Part shown: positions 61,268-64,000 of the stretch, piece by piece
Layout: each line of letters opens with the position of its first letter
Position numbering within the stretch: position 1 is the first letter of the stretch
Source of the DNA: Thuidium tamariscinum
Taxonomy: Eukaryota; Streptophyta; Bryopsida; Hypnales; Thuidiaceae
Reading direction: 5' to 3'
Assembly (NCBI GenBank): GCA_947034885.2
Contig: OX344751.2
Span: forward strand, 6,634,001-6,698,000
Length of the DNA stretch: 64,000 nt
The notes under the pieces: model-generated
The model's database searches: none
What the model was told of the DNA's origin: nothing
Seen by the model: the letters and a program-made list of their open reading frames with translations, nothing else
Position numbers and translations under genes: made by a program

Positions 61268-62265
61268 AGCCACAGATTTGGAAGCTGGTCTTAACCTGCC
61301 TCACAGAGAGACAAACTGAGAGAAATCCAACAAACAGGGGACACCACATCCCAATATATTCTGTTAAAAACTCAATCAGCATTCTAAATCAGTCTTTCGA
61401 CAAACAAAAACAGACACTCCAGAAAATCAGTCTCCACATTGATATATCATAACTTAAGTTATATCAATCACTCAAATTCATGCCTGAAATCAGCCTGGGC
61501 AACTACAGCACTGCCAAAATATAATAAATAATAAAAACTTCCATTGGAATGCTTCATATATGGGCCACTACTACTATTGAATGAAAAAGACCAATTTCGG
61601 AAATTCCAAGGATAATGCCTCATGTCCCTTGCTTGCTTGCTATAAGTGAGAGAATGTTTTCAGAATTTCCAGCAAACATCTTGAAATTATTGTGATTTGG
61701 GAAAGAAAATGGGAGGAAAAGGTGGACTAAGAACTTTTGTTGTTTATTTTTTTTCATAAATATTATGAATTATTACTTCGTGCGAAAAGATTGTTGGGAA
61801 GAGCATCCACATCGTGAAGCTCATATGAAAGCCACTTGTAGTGTAGTGTGGTATTGTGTAGGAAGTTCTGTTTTGTTTTTGAACCAATGAAATAGAAAAT
61901 TTCCTTGTAGGGAGCCATTTCAATGTCATATTGCAATGACTAAGGAGATTTTTTTTTAATCATTTGTGCACTACCATATTGTCCCCTGGCCCAAGCATTC
62001 ACAATTTGAACATTTCATCCATCTGACTGGGATTTTAGGAAGTTGCTTTCTTTGTGTGTCCAGTTATACACTTGTGTATGAACTGTATGAACTTTTCTTT
62101 GTGCTATTTTTTTCTCTAATTTTCTTACTGATTTTCCAAATTCTCCTTATTATTTTCTTAGAGAGTGCATTTGGGAATTCCAGACCGAACCATAGAAGGA
62201 TCGATCCACCCCCTTTGTCCCATGATAAGGTAGAAGGCTTAGTAATCGCCCATCCAAGTGCCGAA
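61268..62265. other. Intergenic, nothing recognised
   Basis: Short overlapping frames at 61744-61929 minus and 61966-62356 on both strands have no recognised product. The plus frame 61966-62295 contains a hydrophobic run but is immediately followed by the dispersed repeat. Confidence 0.35.
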
Positions 62266-62269
62266 ACTG

Positions 62270-62530
62270 AATTTTGGGGAGGTGAAACATCTTGAAATAT
62301 TTTCTTAGTACATTTTCCTTGAAAGACAAGTAGAATTGACATCTAACCCAAGTCATTTCATATTTTTTTGAGATTTGTGGAATTAATTATCAAATTTTGA
62401 AGTTGAAAGGGCATGGAGCTTTAAAATGGTGCCCTAGCTAAAATGTACACTATTAGGACACTGCTGAAGGCTATGAAAAAAAAACATATACAAATGCCGT
62501 ACATTTAAGGTTGGGCACCATTTTGAACCT
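62270..62530 (+). repeat. Dispersed repeat, copy 2 (same family as 10495-10780)
   Basis: Direct-orientation match to 10495-10780: GGTGAAACATCTTGAAATAT, AGAATTGACATCTAACC, AAATTTTGAAGT, CTTTAAAATGG and TGAAGGCTATGAAAA. Confidence 0.6.
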
Positions 62531-62539
62531 GCTCCATTT

Positions 62540-64000
62540 AAAAGCCTTCTACCTTACTAGTCCTTTATAGGGTTTTCCATTTGTCGTGAATTACTTGTTG
62601 CCCTCAGCAATGTACTTCATACTTAGTTTTTGGGTTGAAGATTATTTAGTCATTCATTTTGGCAATAGTTGATGAAATGAAGCACAACAAATTTAGTTTT
62701 ATTATCCTTCTTTTAGCCAATTAAAAATTTCCACAAATTCAATTTCATATATTAATTTGAAGTTGATTGGGTCAAAGACCCAAAATACATTGAACTCTCC
62801 ACATTGAATCTAATTTCAAAACACTCTTGTGCAAATCTAAATACACCTAGAAGGCAAAGCAGTTGCACAAAAAGTCGTTTTTCCTAAATAGAATATATAT
62901 GAGTGGCACTTTGTACCTATTGAAACCTTCTTCATTTTTGATCTATTGGTAATGCAATTAATAGCAATGCCCATTAATTTTGCACTTGAGAAGATAGATT
63001 GCAAATTCACTATCAAATCATTTCATTGCAATATGCACAAAAGAAACCCTCATAAAACTATAATTTTCATAGACATTTCCGTGAATACTTGCATTGTTAA
63101 AACACCGATGATCCTAGTTAACCTCCTATTTCAGGTGCACCGTGCACATCTTCAAATTTTAGATTTTTTTTCCATAAAAATTATTACTAAGAAATAGATT
63201 AAGTTATGAATCCAATGCCTATAGTTTCATCAAATTAATTCTAAGTTACACTCCATTTTTATAGAATTTTTAAGGGTTGAATGGTGTAGTGTAGTTCATA
63301 AGTCATTACTTTAGATTTATTTTGGGCATACAGTAAAAAGTCAGTCAACTAGTGTAATTGCTGCTCACTTCAAAAAGGAAAGAATAATTCACAAAGCTAA
63401 AGGAGAATATAAGTGTGCCCGATTTCATTTTACTTACAAATACTATTGTCATTGTAGTGTCCACAATGCATTGCAAGCTCTACCAAAAACTGCAAAATGA
63501 CCAAAATATTGTGAGATTTTAGATGAGCTTTCTCAACCCTCTTGTCTTTCATTGAGTACAAAAGTTAATCATTTCAAAATGTTTTCACTAAGATATGCTC
63601 CTTTAAAGTGTGCTACCTTCTGTTTCTATTAAAGTAAAACTTCAAAATCTACCAAATTGTGCGGTCAAATATTTTGAAAGTCTTAGAGGTTCTTATTCTC
63701 AATGTAAAATACAAGATCATATAGCTTCATCTGACCTTATCTCAAGAAAAAATAAGCAAAAAATTGCTCAAGTTTTTAGTAGTTTTGGCCCACTTTCAAG
63801 GTACCCCACTTTATTATTAGGAATCAAAGAGGATACAAAGGAAACCTTTCATGTTTGAATTTCATAACTCAAAGAGCCTATAGAATCAATCATTGCCATT
63901 TTTGAGATTTATATTTTAGTTAAAAGACAAATTCAATTTCATGAAATCTTTCTTTACCTTCTATATTTATTTTGGAAAAAAAAATTATTTCAGCTATGAT
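62540..64000. other. AT-rich intergenic DNA to the window end
   Basis: Plus frames 62946-63197 and 63610-63858 lack recognisable motifs and start or splice context. No feature is supported. Confidence 0.35.

Noticed and set aside
61013-61382. Lys/Glu-rich and Phe/Ser-rich open frames over the AAAAG tract
   Set aside because: They are direct products of the pentanucleotide repeat, which leaves every frame open.
1-64000. tRNA, rRNA, CRISPR or bacterial operon features
   Set aside because: None was seen; repeats are tandem or transposon-type without CRISPR spacing, and gene structure is eukaryotic.

Overview
The window looks like a stretch of a land-plant nuclear genome. It is AT-rich and gene-poor, has spliced genes with GT-AG introns, and is packed with transposon debris. 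One gene is clearly intact: a six-exon gene on the minus strand (3731-5532) for an ERD2-related, seven-transmembrane KDEL-receptor-family protein of 272 residues. I cannot name the species. The plant assignment rests on this protein, which is the plant-type long form with an N-terminal extension and a C-terminal RLPSGVV, together with CACTA-type elements and a telo-box in its 5' leader.

Layout. 1-3.7 kb holds a relatively GC-rich block with an unrecognised reading frame split by one in-frame TAG. 3.7-5.76 kb is the ERD2-related gene and its leader. 5.8-18 kb is AT-rich DNA with a decayed multi-exon gene of unknown family (11.5-12.8 kb, minus) that carries a 205-bp CACTA-like MITE with a CAA target duplication, followed by diverged retroelement pieces. 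18.3-19.5 kb is a hairpin-forming tandem array bounded by inverted GAGCAATGAGCAA-type motifs. 19.5-29.0 kb holds two long LTR-like copies facing each other (plus 19.5-22.5, minus 29.0-25.4) with a third partial copy between them. 29.9-32.7 kb (minus) is a decayed gene with a cysteine-rich segment, a JmjC dioxygenase domain and a C-terminal Myb-like segment. It has many in-frame stops, but its reading frame and splice sites are largely preserved. 33.2-33.6 kb is a minisatellite. 35.4-38.7 kb and 46.9-49.4 kb hold a second LTR-like family. 39.1-46.1 kb is a retroelement stretch flanked by inverted ~0.45-kb copies. 47.5-55.0 kb may be one CACTA-like element with nested LTR-like pieces and a 147-bp MITE. 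55.4-57.4 kb is a 57-bp minisatellite and another LTR-like copy. 58.17-58.91 kb is a long near-perfect inverted repeat with a 12-nt loop. 59.36-60.96 kb has three copies of one MITE, two of them in inverted orientation. 61.13-61.27 kb is (AAAAG)27.

No reverse transcriptase, integrase or transposase reading frame is visible, so the mobile DNA here appears non-autonomous or badly decayed. I saw no tRNA or rRNA gene and no CRISPR array. The strongest leads are the nonsense-dominated decay and unusual domain order of the JmjC gene, the 742-bp foldback that should make a long double-stranded RNA if transcribed, and a 120-150 bp module repeated about ten times that seems to mark LTR starts.
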